A DNA stretch of 64,000 nt from Rebecca billardiae RCC1528 (lineage: Eukaryota > Haptophyta): NCBI GenBank assembly GCA_965240325.2, contig OZ251229.1, forward strand, positions 744,001 to 808,000, given 5' to 3'. A program made the translations under genes and the position numbers. Below, piece by piece: positions 39,038-49,297 of the stretch; the first letter of the stretch is position 1; every line of letters starts with the position of its first letter. The notes under the pieces are model-generated. The model worked only from the letters and a program-made list of their open reading frames with translations, made no database searches and was not told the DNA's origin.

Positions 39038-40003
39038 TCAAACACGCGTCATCGCTGCCTCCGATTCCGTCTCGGCGGCCACGCGCCGCAGCTCGAGGAC
39101 CACTGGCCCCAGCTGGGGGTGGGCGCATTGCGCCTCGACGGCGCGCGTGTGTGCGGCTAGCACCGCGGAGATGTGAGCGTCGGGCACGCCGCCCGCCGCG
39201 CTGAGGCACAGCCGCAGCTGCTGCGCGAGCTCGTCTGCGTACACGGCGCGCATGACCGACCTGTTGAGGGGCGTCTGTCGCAGGAAGGCCGCGATGCCGT
39301 GCGCCGAGCCGTCGTGGTACGGCCCCGCCACGAGGTGGCGCGTCGTCAGATTGCATGCCTCGGCGCTGTTCACCCCGTCCGCGTCGATCCACACGGTGAA
39401 GCAGAAGCGCTCCGCGTGCGCGGGCTCGACGTGGTGCAGGAGCAGGTCGGAGCGGAAGATGACGGCGCGGTTGAAGCGCGGGGCGACGCACGTGCGCTGC
39501 GAGGCGAAGGGAGCGAGAACGATCTCGCCCCCGTCGCCCTCCGTCCACCCGGCGTTCAAGTAGACGACGAGCGTCAGCACGCGCTTGCTGGGTGGGCCGG
39601 GATTGTCGTGGTGCATCGGAAACATCGCCCCCTGCCCCGCATTTCGCTGGAGCTTCACGCTGACGCATCGATCGATGGGCTCGGGGTCGACGGTGTGCGG
39701 GAACGAGCCGACATCTGCGAGGCCGTCGCATAGGCCGCGCACCACGGGTGGCAGCTCTTCGCGCCAGAAGCGATGGAAGGACGGCGCGAGGTCAACGGAC
39801 TGCTTGTCGTGCAGATCGAGCTCAGAGATGCCCGGCTTGGGGAGCACGGCGCCGCCGAACTGCCACTTGTGCGGTCGGAAGTGCGGGCTAGCCGCGCGCA
39901 TCTCGTCGAGGAGCTCCCGCGCGCGAGCCGCGTCGAGGAACCCGTCCACTACCCCGAAGCCTTGCTCAGCCACAGAGGCCAGCACGTCGCGCGTGATCGC
40001 CAT
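39038..40003 (-). CDS. EGLN/PHD-type prolyl 4-hydroxylase, 2-oxoglutarate and Fe(II) dependent
   Basis: The 321-residue protein aligns by eye with the HIF prolyl hydroxylase (EGLN/PHD) catalytic core. The iron triad is H131-x-D133 (HHDNPG) and H190 (HHVEPA); the 2-oxoglutarate-binding arginine is R199, within RFCFTVWID. Between them lie VYLNAGW, GGEIVLAPF and VAPRFNRAVIFRSD, in the same order as in animal PHDs. Such enzymes hydroxylate prolines in target proteins using oxygen and 2-oxoglutarate, and are often oxygen sensors (HIF in animals, Skp1 in protists). The absence of a signal peptide fits a cytosolic or nuclear enzyme. The C-terminal 100 residues are outside the core. The gene is 109 bp from the divergent LIM gene. 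The target is unknown. Confidence 0.88.
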   Translation of the reverse strand: MAITRDVLASVAEQGFGVVDGFLDAARARELLDEMRAASPHFRPHKWQFGGAVLPKPGISELDLHDKQSVDLAPSFHRFWREELPPVVRGLCDGLADVGSFPHTVDPEPIDRCVSVKLQRNAGQGAMFPMHHDNPGPPSKRVLTLVVYLNAGWTEGDGGEIVLAPFASQRTCVAPRFNRAVIFRSDLLLHHVEPAHAERFCFTVWIDADGVNSAEACNLTTRHLVAGPYHDGSAHGIAAFLRQTPLNRSVMRAVYADELAQQLRLCLSAAGGVPDAHISAVLAAHTRAVEAQCAHPQLGPVVLELRRVAAETESEAAMTRV

Positions 40004-40112
40004 CGTGTGGAAGACTGCGCGTCCTCTTGATCAGCGGGCGGCAGCGGCCGGCTTTGCAGTTTGCACGAACGGTCAGCGAGCGAGCCACGCCGAGGGGTGG
40101 CGGGAGGGGGCG
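40004..40112. promoter_or_regulatory. Shared 109-bp divergent promoter interval
   Basis: Only 109 bp separate the start codons of the minus-strand 2OG oxygenase and the plus-strand LIM gene, so they must share or overlap promoter sequence. Confidence 0.4.
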
Positions 40113-41753
40113 ATGCCGCGCTCGCCGGCCCCCATGCTCGAGCGATGCTCGCGGTGCGGCCTCGAGACCTACGGCACGGCCGTCGTGCACGCCGCTGGGC
40201 GCCGGCTGCACGAGCACTGCTTCTGCTGCGATCGCTGCGGCCGCCCGTTCGAGCGCGGCAACTTTGTGCCGATGGCGGGCGAGCTCGTGTGCGTCGACTG
40301 CCGGGACAAGCAGATCGGGCCGTGGTGCGCGGCGTGCGGCGGCTCGCTCGCGGCGAGCGAGCGTCTCGTTGCGATGGACACGCTGTGGCATCCCGAGTGC
40401 TTCCGCTGCGCCTCGTGCTCGACCGTGCTCGAGAATGGCTACCACGCACGCGAGGGCGCCGCGTATTGCGCGCGCTGCCACGAGGACAAGTTCGCGGAGC
40501 GGTGCGTGGCGTGCGGCGACGCCGTCATCGACGGCGACGGCATCATCGCCGAGGGCGAGCTCTGGCACTCCGGCTGCTTCGTGTGCTCCGCGTGCGCCAA
40601 GCGGCTGGTCGCGCACGAGCCGGGCCGCGGCTCTGAGGAGAAGCTCTTCCTCACGCCCACGCGCCCACAGCGCTCTGTGCTCGACGAGGACGCGGACGAG
40701 GACGAGGAGGACGGCGGCGGCGAGGGCGGCGCCGGTGGCGGCAGCGTCCGTGGGCACGAGCCGGCCGCTGTGCCTGCCCGGCGGGCTGGCTACGGCCGCT
40801 ATCTCGCCGTGAGTGGCCGCACGCCCGGCCGCACGCCGCTGTCTGGCAGCTCGTTGGGCGCGCTCGGCGGCGCGGACGACGCGGACGCCGACGACGTCGA
40901 GGGCACGTACTACGTGCTCGAGGGGCGGCCGTTCTGCCGCGAGCACTACCTGGACGCGCTCACGCCCGAGTGCACCGCGTGCGCCAAGCCCATCCGCGAA
41001 GATCGCGTCGCCGCGCTGGGCGGCGTGTACCACGGCCGCTGCTTTGCGTGCGTGCACTGCAAGATGCCGATCGGCGACGCGCGCTTCATCGAGCACGATG
41101 GGCGCGCGTACTGCGAGCCGGACTACTACGCGATCTTTGGCGGGCGCGCGGTGGCGGACGAGCGCCCGCCCCCGCTGGTGGAGCACGCGGTGATGGCGCG
41201 CGTGCGAGCCGACGCGACCGCCGCCTTCGCCAAGGCGCACGAGAGCCTCTGGGCGGAGGTGGCGCGCGAGCTCCGAGAAGACGGGCTGGTGGCGCCGCGC
41301 GCGCTCCTCTTCGACGACGGCACGGTGGTGCTGGCCTTCTCGCTGGAGGAGGGGCGGGACGCGCAGCGCAGTCTGCTCGCTGCCTTCGACAAGTCGCGCG
41401 GCGCGTGCGCGCAGTGGGACGCGGCGCTGCAGCAAGGCCTCGTCGCCAGCACGCACGGCCGATGGCTGCTGCAGACCAACGTGAGCCCGCGTGTGCTCGT
41501 GGAGCGCGAGAGCGCGCAGCTGGCAGAGGAGGTGGAGCTGCCCTCGCGCGAAGGCGAGCTGCAGCGCCAGGCCTTGCACGCCGCCGGGCGCGCTGGCGGC
41601 TCGAGCCTGCGCACCTCCGCCTCGGCGCCCCCGCGCGGCGGCCTCGTCCGGGGCACCGCGCAGCTCGTGCCGGGCAGTCCGGGCCGGCGGGGCCGCAGCC
41701 GCGCCACCGGCGCCACGGACAGGTTGCACGGAAAAATGACCGCCCGCGACTGA
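40113..41753 (+). CDS. Four-LIM-domain protein with a split third LIM
   Basis: The 546-residue intronless protein has four LIM double zinc fingers. LIM1 starts CSRCGLETYG (residue 12), LIM2 CAACGGSL (about 73), LIM3 CVACGDAV (about 132) and LIM4 CTACAKPI (about 289). LIM1, 2 and 4 have complete C/H ligand sets. In LIM3 the first finger and the CSAC pair are followed by an acidic low-complexity insertion of about 100 residues (EDADEDEED and Gly-rich) before the closing FCREH, so the second zinc site must form across it. The C-terminal 210 residues carry no known domain. LIM proteins act as adaptors in cytoskeletal and nuclear complexes. The ATG at 40113 is the first before LIM1. Confidence 0.9.
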   Translation: MPRSPAPMLERCSRCGLETYGTAVVHAAGRRLHEHCFCCDRCGRPFERGNFVPMAGELVCVDCRDKQIGPWCAACGGSLAASERLVAMDTLWHPECFRCASCSTVLENGYHAREGAAYCARCHEDKFAERCVACGDAVIDGDGIIAEGELWHSGCFVCSACAKRLVAHEPGRGSEEKLFLTPTRPQRSVLDEDADEDEEDGGGEGGAGGGSVRGHEPAAVPARRAGYGRYLAVSGRTPGRTPLSGSSLGALGGADDADADDVEGTYYVLEGRPFCREHYLDALTPECTACAKPIREDRVAALGGVYHGRCFACVHCKMPIGDARFIEHDGRAYCEPDYYAIFGGRAVADERPPPLVEHAVMARVRADATAAFAKAHESLWAEVARELREDGLVAPRALLFDDGTVVLAFSLEEGRDAQRSLLAAFDKSRGACAQWDAALQQGLVASTHGRWLLQTNVSPRVLVERESAQLAEEVELPSREGELQRQALHAAGRAGGSSLRTSASAPPRGGLVRGTAQLVPGSPGRRGRSRATGATDRLHGKMTARD

Positions 41754-43595
41754 CAGATGTTACATTCCCAGTGGACGCGACCTGTCCACCCGTCTTTCGG
41801 TACATGGCGCCGTCGCCGTGCGCCCGGAAGCGGCGCGCGCTCTCGCGCGCTGCACGATGCCCGCTGTTGCGGGTGCAGCGCGCCACTCCGCGCCTCGATC
41901 GGCCTCTTCCTGCTTGAGTAGCATGTACCGAAAGTCAACCACCCTTGAGCTCCAATCGCGACATCGCGCAGCCGCGCGGCACGTTCACGCGGCATCTGAG
42001 TCACAGAGGGCAGCAGAGCAGGCAGTCTCAGCCTGGAAGAGTCCCAGGCTCGGTGTGAAGAGACGTAGCAATGCAAGGTGGATACGTGCCGTGCACGTCG
42101 CAGTCTGGCCGCACACGACGTTCGCAGCCTACGACTCGCGCGTGCGTGCTTGCGCTCGGCCACGTCCATTCATCAGCCGTGCGTGTATTGGATGGAGCGC
42201 GCGCGCGACTGGTCTTGCACATCACGTTGCGCAGCAACAGTCGCGGGAAGAGACACGCGACACTCATAGTATGCGACAACCTTGCAATGTTCATCCAGCG
42301 CGTGTTGGTGAGGGTCGAAAAGCTGGCGGCGGCTACCTCTCAACCGCTCGGTTGCACTTGATGGTGCATGCGCGCCGGCCGGAGCGCTGAAGTGTCAGAG
42401 TCGTGGCATGCTCGAGGCTCTTGGATGAGGAGACGGCCGCTACGCAGTCTATCTATGTCGTCAGCATGAAGAACCGCATCCACGCACGACGCCTCGCGAA
42501 CGCACACCTGCTTCCGCGCTGTGACACGCATCGACAAGAACTGCTCAGCAGGCTGACGAGGCACCACGCCTCACTCACGCCCAAGAACAGCAGGGCGAGT
42601 GCTAAGGAGCGGGCGAAGGAAGCTGTCGCTCGCTGCGGCAAGGACGCTCTCACTGTATGAATGTCATTGAGCCCTACATAGCCTTCTTTGTCTCGCGTGA
42701 GCTCAGCATCAAGGGTGAGGCGCGAGGTGTTGCGCAGACGGTCGCACAGGCTCACGTACTACGTAGACAGCTCGATGGTGATGATCGAGAGCTTCTATCG
42801 AGTGTTATTCAGATGCAGAGCGCGTGCGTACACCGAGCAGGAGCTGACGACCTACATGGTATCTACGCCACGCGTGGATCTCCCCGCCGGCCCACAAGTC
42901 GCTGACGACTTATTGTCGAACTCGAATGCTCGCGCGCGGCATTGCGGGCGAAGGCTGCACTCGGGCGACGAGCTCGGTCCGATCATGACGGTTTGCCATA
43001 CTGCGCGTGGTGACGGGCGTTGGGCTCGAGACGGATGGCGCGGGCGGTGTGACGCAGATAGAGCCGGGCGTGTGCGCTCGCTCCGAGACGCGTCGAAGGG
43101 AGGACTGTCTCCAGCTGCCTGATGATCCTGGACGAGAGGGTGATGCTGCTGTGGCTGTTTGCCGTCTCACGCGACGTGTGATGGGATGATGACAGTCACT
43201 GCCGACGGCGAGGGAGTCCCGGCTGTGCTAGCTCAAGGGATGTAGCGCACGCGGACAAGTCCTGACGACACGCGCATTCAGCTAGTCATGATGCGGGGCT
43301 GCATCGACACGCGAGGCGCGCGCCACCCACGAGCGGCGAGTGGGCGGGCGCCATGCTTCAGAGGCGCCGTCTCTCAGAAATGTAAGGACAGTTTCCTGTG
43401 CAACCTGTCCACGGCGGCTGCGGCGCCCACGGAAGCTTCAGCAGCGGCGAGCGCAGCGGCTGGGCGCGTCACGTCAGAGTAACTGGAGGAGGCCTGGCAG
43501 AGCTGGCTGTGCTCTGTCGAATACTGATGAGGTGCGGCAACGCGCCCCTCACCTGAGGCCTGCGCCGGTCTGTTTTGTGGCGGTGTCTTTGGACA
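41754..43595. other. Intergenic, no confident gene
   Basis: About 1.8 kb of mixed composition. Several frames of 60-190 codons exist on both strands but none shows domain, composition or start context that I can support. The last 35 bases (TGTTTTGTGGCGGTGTCTTT) match the dispersed repeat at 5503-5532 in reverse complement. Confidence 0.5.
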
Positions 43596-44069
43596 AATTC
43601 TATGATTTAAAGACACAGGCACGAGGGCGCAGCTCTCCTGATTCGTCTGTCGAAGTACTGAATGGAGTTAATGGAGGATGTCGGAGCGCGTTGGCCGCGG
43701 GTGAGGGAGTCGTCGTAACCGATGCTGATCACACGGTCACTGAGGTAGTAGGCGCCCGGGGATGCCGCTGTTTTGCAGTCGTCGTCGGCCTTGGTCATCA
43801 TGTAGTTGCCCGTGTCGTCGTCGTCCGAGGCTGTTCAAGTTGATGCCGTAGTGCAGGTAGTGGATGTGGTCGCCCGGGCCGGTGTGCGCGGCCTAGTGGC
43901 CTTGCCGAGTTGAGGGAGTAGTCGCCCTTGCCGTTGAGGAAGTCGTCGTCCTTGCCGTTGAGGAAGTCGTCGCCCTGGCCGCAGAGGAAGTCGTCGCCCT
44001 TGCCGTTGAGGAAGTCGTCGTCCTGGCCGCTGAGGGTGCCTGCGCTGCCCAACCGGGCGCGTCTGGCGC
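43596..44069 (-). mobile_element. 474-bp dispersed element, copy 1 (filled site)
   Basis: The element begins AATTCTATGATTTAAAGACA and ends GGGCGCGTCTGGCGC on the plus strand. It is about 98 percent identical to 58400-58876. Its flanks on both sides are the sequence that is contiguous at 5452-5532, which marks it as an insertion. Near its right end is a 21-bp minisatellite (about 43920-44035). On the minus strand it holds two short frames (43798-44067 region and 43607-43801), the first with GDDFLNGK-type repeats, overlapping by ATGA. No transposase is encoded, so it is non-autonomous or a fragment. Confidence 0.8.
43920..44035 (-). repeat. 21-bp minisatellite encoding a DDFLNGK-type heptad
   Basis: Five units of TTGCCGTTGAGGAAGTCGTCG and variants lie in tandem. 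On the minus strand they read as DDFLNGK or DDFLCGQ heptads in an open frame. Confidence 0.9.
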
Positions 44070-44309
44070 AGTGTTGCATGGATGGCGTCAATCACGCCTT
44101 TAAAATTAACCAAGTGTGCACGACGCTAAAAAACAGCATAGCGTAGTAGTAACTTGTACAGTGTTCCAGTAGTGTGCTGTCATGATTGTGCCGTTTCCGC
44201 GCCGCGCGGTATTGTACGTTACATACAGCGTCGCCATCCACGCCATCGTCACCTCTCCACACACGGCGGCGCCGCGCCCCAGTGGGGGCGGCGTGGGAGT
44301 GACGGCGCG
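44070..44309. other. Upstream flank of the DIxGA-motif gene
   Basis: Starts with the right flank of the 474-bp element, which includes the hairpin GGCGTCAATCACGCC (44085-44100). The rest is presumably promoter of the plus-strand gene. Confidence 0.45.
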
Positions 44310-45359
44310 ATGCAGATCCCGCGCGAGGAAGAGTTCAACGTGCTGCACGCCGCGAAGACTGAGTTCAGCCATCGGATGCCGAGGCGCACCGTGAACGCCT
44401 CCTTTTACGCCAAGGACATAGAAGGCGCGCAGGCTGGCACGCACAAGACGATCCGCCCGCGGCGCAACCCTGTCAACCCTGCAAACCCCATGTACCTGCC
44501 GCTCGAGCAGCCGTCCGCCGAGTTGGCCGACGCGCGGGCACGCGAGCGAATACGCGACGACGACAGCGGCCGCTCAAGCCGCGAGCCGCCGCGCGGCGCA
44601 CGGCGGTCAGAGCTCGCGGTCACGTGGCGCGCCAACGAGGCCGTGCTCGCGCAGCCGACCATCGTGCGCGAGCGGAGGCATTTCCGCGAGACAAACTACG
44701 TGGGCGACATCGAAGGCGCGCGGCCGCGGCGAGGTCCGTTCACCGCGGAAGGCAAGCCGGTGAGGCGCCAGGTGGACCCTCTCGAGCCGACGTACTCGTG
44801 GGGGGGCACGACGCACGGCCGGCGCGCTGCGCGCGCGCGCGAGCCTGACGAGTCCGAGCAGCTGCCGGAGGCGTACGCGACGCTGCGCATGCCGTCCGAG
44901 GAGCCGCCCCGCCTCGCGCCTCCGCAGCCACCCCGGCCGGACAGGCGCGTGCGGTACGAGACGCACCTCGGCCCGGGCCTCACGATGATCACGCAGCGCC
45001 TGGAGCAGCCAGAGCTGGCCCCACCGCCGCCGCCGCCGCCAGCGCGCCGTCGGCCGCGCGGTGAGCCGCGGAGTGAGCAGACACGCGCTGACCTGTTCGC
45101 GCGTGCGGCCGCTGCCAAGCTGGCGCAGCAAGCGGCTGAGTATAGGCCGCCGCCGCCCGACCGCCGCCCGCCAGACGCTCTCACCCCGCCAGCCCGATCC
45201 GCGCGGCTCATGATCGACCGCAGCCTCACCAACGCCGACATTGCGGGCGCGCCAGCGCACCGCGAGCATCGCAAGGCGGCCGGCATTGGCGTCGTTCGCG
45301 AGCGCCGCGACATCCGCGATCCGATGGTGCTCCTGCCTCGGGAATATCAGCATTACTGA
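44310..45359 (+). CDS. Conserved-motif protein with DIxGA repeats, possibly flagellar
   Basis: The 349-residue intronless protein has a motif repeated three times: FYAKDIEGAQ (residues about 31-40), NYVGDIEGARP (130-140) and LTNADIAGAP (308-317). The first two are each followed some 20 residues later by a P-x-x-P-x-Y/M stretch (NPANPMYLPLE, DPLEPTYSWGG). I recall similar DIxGAxP motifs in proteins of flagellated protists, but I cannot name the family. The middle is Pro/Arg-rich. There is no signal peptide or membrane segment. ATG at 44310. The ORF is clean and composition differs from opposite-strand shadows. Confidence 0.62.
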   Translation: MQIPREEEFNVLHAAKTEFSHRMPRRTVNASFYAKDIEGAQAGTHKTIRPRRNPVNPANPMYLPLEQPSAELADARARERIRDDDSGRSSREPPRGARRSELAVTWRANEAVLAQPTIVRERRHFRETNYVGDIEGARPRRGPFTAEGKPVRRQVDPLEPTYSWGGTTHGRRAARAREPDESEQLPEAYATLRMPSEEPPRLAPPQPPRPDRRVRYETHLGPGLTMITQRLEQPELAPPPPPPPARRRPRGEPRSEQTRADLFARAAAAKLAQQAAEYRPPPPDRRPPDALTPPARSARLMIDRSLTNADIAGAPAHREHRKAAGIGVVRERRDIRDPMVLLPREYQHY

Positions 45360-46479
45360 ATCGCCTTGACGCTCCTGCCGAGTCCGCGAGCGGGGGCGGA
45401 TCCGAGTCACTCGGAGTAGTCATCACTAGGCTTCTCCGATCTCTACTGAATCCAAGTGACCATCATTCAGATTTCAGACCAAGTCACCCGGCCACGGGGC
45501 AGGCGCCAGGCCGCGGGCACTCCGTCGGTGCCGGCGCGGACCGGCGCGGGGCCGCCGTTGACCGGCTGGCACCGCGCGCGGGCCGCGCGGCCCGGGCAGG
45601 GAATCCACGGTGGCTGCTTACGCGGGCAATAATCCAGCTTTGCCAGTCACAGTGGCAGCCAGAGACGACCCGGATCGGCTGGCCGCTGCCGGGGCCGCGG
45701 GTAGCCGACTCGGATACGGTGACGACTTACTACGGTAGTAGTGTGACGGACAGTGCCGGTCCTGACCTGAGTAGTGCCGCCACCGCTGACTCACTCACTG
45801 ACAGGGCTCACTCTCAACGGTGTCCATCCAAGCTCACGGTCCGAGTGACAGGTCCGGGGCGCGAGGCGGCCTGCACTAGGTCTGTTACTACTCATACTAG
45901 CTAGTGTTAGTCTGAGTGAGGAACTGAGGAACGCCGAGCGGGGGTTTCGTCCAGTTTGACTGTATTGATTATTTAGTGACTTACGGCAGCTTAGTACTAG
46001 ATAATATGTCATCATCAGAATAATAAGATGATGTTTATAATAATTCATTCAGTTTCATTCACAAGCCCGACGACTTGTTGCATGACGACAGGGCGATAGA
46101 CGATTAGCTACACGGAGAAGATTCATAAGCTTATTGGGACTCTTGCCCGACCGGAGAGTAGTCCTAGTCACTAGCTCATAGTAATGACTATAGCACTGTC
46201 TGACAGCACACGGCTCCGGATTCGGTTGACCCCTGCCAGTGGCGGGCATTCTGAGAACCGAGTCGAAGTCACTCGAGCGGACCATATAGCCGGGTCCCTC
46301 CCGACCCCCGATTGATGACTTCCAAGCGACATTGAGCATACACCCACCTCCCAATAGGATTCAGACTCATTTTTATAAGTGACACATACAAAAATGCGAC
46401 CGAAATCCGAAACATGGGTAACTGTATATTAACATGGGTATCTCTGACGGAACTTGTATTCAGACAGTGATGTCACAGC
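45360..46479. other. Intergenic, no gene seen
   Basis: Composition drops to moderate GC with AT-rich stretches (45950-46060). Many short CACTCAC/GAGTCAC-like repeats occur. No supported feature. Confidence 0.5.
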
Positions 46480-47340
46480 TCACCGCCCCGCACTCGCGAG
46501 CGCGCTCTGGTTGGTCAGCTGCGCGCGGAGAGCATTGTGCCGCTCCTCGCTCAGCTGGTACACCGCTGGGCGCGGCCGCTCCGCCGCCGCTGCCGCGTGC
46601 CTCCGCCTCGTGCCGCGTGCTGGGGCGCCGCTGAAAGCCGGCGTGATCGGTTGCACGGGCGTGAGCTCGACAACGCCGCGGATGTTGCTGGAGTTGACGA
46701 TGAAGCGCGTGTCGCCGTCGTTCCCAGCGGCAACTGCGTCCCATTCGGCAAACGAGAGCCCGCTCGCGTCGTCCGGGATGCGGTCCCACCACTTGATGGC
46801 CACCGCGGCCTCGTTGGCTGCAAACGACACGTTGTCAAGGGAGCCGGCCACCTGGAACTTCTTGACAATGCACGAGCCGTCGCCTGCGTCCACGGTGCGC
46901 GCGATCCAGTAGCCCTGGCGGAGCCACTGGTCCTCGACGTCGCCCGCGCGCCGCCTCCCGAACCGACGCTGCGGCTTCACCTCGATGGCGATCCACAACT
47001 CCGGCACGAGCGAGTCGAGCAGATTGGCTGCAGCTGTGGCGGCGCCGCTGCGCAGGCGGCGGTCGGTGGTGGTGTCCACCGTGTGCACGATCGCGAGGTC
47101 ACGCGCGACCGCCAGGAGGTGCTCGGCATCGCGTTCGCCAAGAGTAGCTCGCAGCTGTTCGTCCGAGACGTCGGCGTCGAACACGCTGCGCACGTCGCGC
47201 CCGCACCACCATGGCAGTGGGCAAAAGTACCCGGACTCCCAGTAGAAATGGTGAAATTCGGGCTCTGACGCCGTGTAAAAACAAGCGATCGCGGCAAACG
47301 GTGCGGATTCGCGCTCAGCACGCCAGCCCGAGTCCAGCAA
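46480..47340 (-). CDS. Uncharacterised protein, probably lacking its 5' exon
   Basis: An open frame of 286 codons without any ATG near its 5' end (the first codon given is TTG; the frame is open to about 47379, where a stop lies). It therefore looks like an internal or terminal exon. The composition is protein-like: FHHFYWESGYFCPLPWWCGRDVR near the start, LWIAIEVKPQRRFGRR and DQWLRQGYWIARTVDAG in the middle, and a Pro/Ala-rich tail. I recognise no domain. Candidate acceptor AG dinucleotides exist at the 5' end, but none can be chosen. Confidence 0.42.
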   Translation of the reverse strand: MLDSGWRAERESAPFAAIACFYTASEPEFHHFYWESGYFCPLPWWCGRDVRSVFDADVSDEQLRATLGERDAEHLLAVARDLAIVHTVDTTTDRRLRSGAATAAANLLDSLVPELWIAIEVKPQRRFGRRRAGDVEDQWLRQGYWIARTVDAGDGSCIVKKFQVAGSLDNVSFAANEAAVAIKWWDRIPDDASGLSFAEWDAVAAGNDGDTRFIVNSSNIRGVVELTPVQPITPAFSGAPARGTRRRHAAAAAERPRPAVYQLSEERHNALRAQLTNQSALASAGR

Positions 47341-49297
47341 GCCTTCGACCGCCTCCGTGCGACCTCGCGAAGGTCGTTTTCATTTTCGGTACGCCCGGTT
47401 TCTATGACCGGACTGGCAGGGGTCAACCGAAGCCGGAGCCACACAGCAGTACTGTTACTCATACTGCATATCATCATGTATACTGTAGTCGTATCGGACT
47501 GACCCGCTCCCGCGCGGAGCGGGAGTGGGTCTTCTAGTCTAGGGCAGACAAGCTGGACTGCTGGTCCTCACTCCTCAGGTGAGTCAGGACATTCAGTCAC
47601 GGACACGAGGTCCGCTGCCGGACCAGCGTGTCTGACGAGATAATAAATCGAGCCCGGGGGCCGGGTCGGTTACATACGCCCGATACGGCATGGCCGTAGT
47701 GTACTAACTGTCTACTGACTGGAAGCTAGCGTATCCGGCTAACCGCCGCACCCGTCCGAGTACCGTTTGCCCGTCGGAGCTGACCAGCCAGAATCGCGGA
47801 CCGACCTGGCACTTTTCCTCAGCTCAGTCAAAGTGCACTGTGCGCACACGCCACGCCGCGAACGCACCGTGCACAGCACGTTGTTACTTTGTCATCACTG
47901 GCAGCACTGATGTCAGCACTGTCTCAGAGTCTCAGTCAGAGGGCTCCGTGGAGGTGCATTTGTTTTTTTTAATATAATAACATTATCGCCAGCTGGTCAT
48001 AACCTGCATAAGTAGGCTCCGCCGTCACTGACCTGACCGGGCTGGTCTCAGAATGGGCGGCCCCGGGGCGGGACCATGTTTAATGCTGTTCAGCGCCGAG
48101 GATGCACTGCGAACAGCCCATGGAAGTTTTCGTGAGAGTGCGGCAGTACCTCCGCCTTCGATTGGCGGACTGAGCCTGAATCGTGGCCAGTACCTCCGCC
48201 AATTCGATTGGCGGCTGACTGAGCCTGAATCGTGGCAAGTCGGTGGGGGGAAGGAAAGGCTGATGACGGCGCCGGCGTGTATCCAGGCCGCACACAACCG
48301 TGGCTAGCGCGGCTGGCAAGGCTAACACGCCACAACTCACGCAAGGCTGCCACTCAACGGTCTTAGATCAGACGCGAGTCCGAGCCCAGGCCCGCGACGC
48401 ACGGCCGGACACACGCTCCTTGAGTCCTTCCGAGGAGGGATGTATCATGTGCTGTCGTGGAGAGGCCTCGCACGTGGACCGGCCGCACCGATCGTGTCGC
48501 CTCCTCCCCCAGCACACTCCTCACGTTAGTTCGTCGTCTCGATCTTCGGTTGTCAGCGGGATTGCGCGGCATGCGTAACAAGTTGGTGAGGCGCCGCGGT
48601 GTCTTCCATGGCGGAAGTGTCTACCCGTCATCATGTTTGGGTTGACCTTCGACAGAAGGACATTACCTGGGGGGCTTCCGTGATCAGCGGGCCAAGGTCA
48701 TGTGTGCCGCGGCCTGCGTCCATTGTGGGCGAGGGCACCTTCTCGCACTAATCTGACACTGTCGCAAAGCTTGACTGCCGATTGGTGACGACGATGGGAA
48801 CACTCCGGACCGGAGGAGGTGATCGAAAGGATGGAGTCACTCCGTGAGAATACGGCAGCGCAATAATAGAAGACCCTCGCGGTGCAGCGCACCTCCCGGT
48901 CCGGGGACGGTACTTATCATGCGGGTACGTTTCTGAAGTCTAGCGCAGGAGTACGGTTACGTTTCCAGGGGCTGTGAAGACACTTTAATACAGGATTGTA
49001 CGGGATATTACTTACATACAGGTGCGGCACCCAATGTGCACCCCACTATCTATTAGGCGCGCGCGCGCGCCTGATTAGCGAATATTGTGGCTAACGAAAC
49101 CGATCGCAACGCTTGCAAGTCTGAAAAATACCATGGACATCCCCCTGGCCAGTTGTCCGCGCGGCTTGTGATATTCACCCCATGCCCGCTGAATTACCGA
49201 CAAGATGCGCTTTCCGGAGATTGCCTGCCGGCCGCAAGTGGACACACGCCAGGGGGGTTGCTGCAGGGCCGCCGGGGGGGCCAGCTCATCGGGAGCG
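47341..49297. other. Intergenic, no confident gene
   Basis: Two kilobases with no supported gene. A 55-bp block (GTACCTCCGCC, ATTGGCGG, CTGAGCCTGAATCGTGG) is tandemly duplicated at 48147-48238. Confidence 0.5.
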
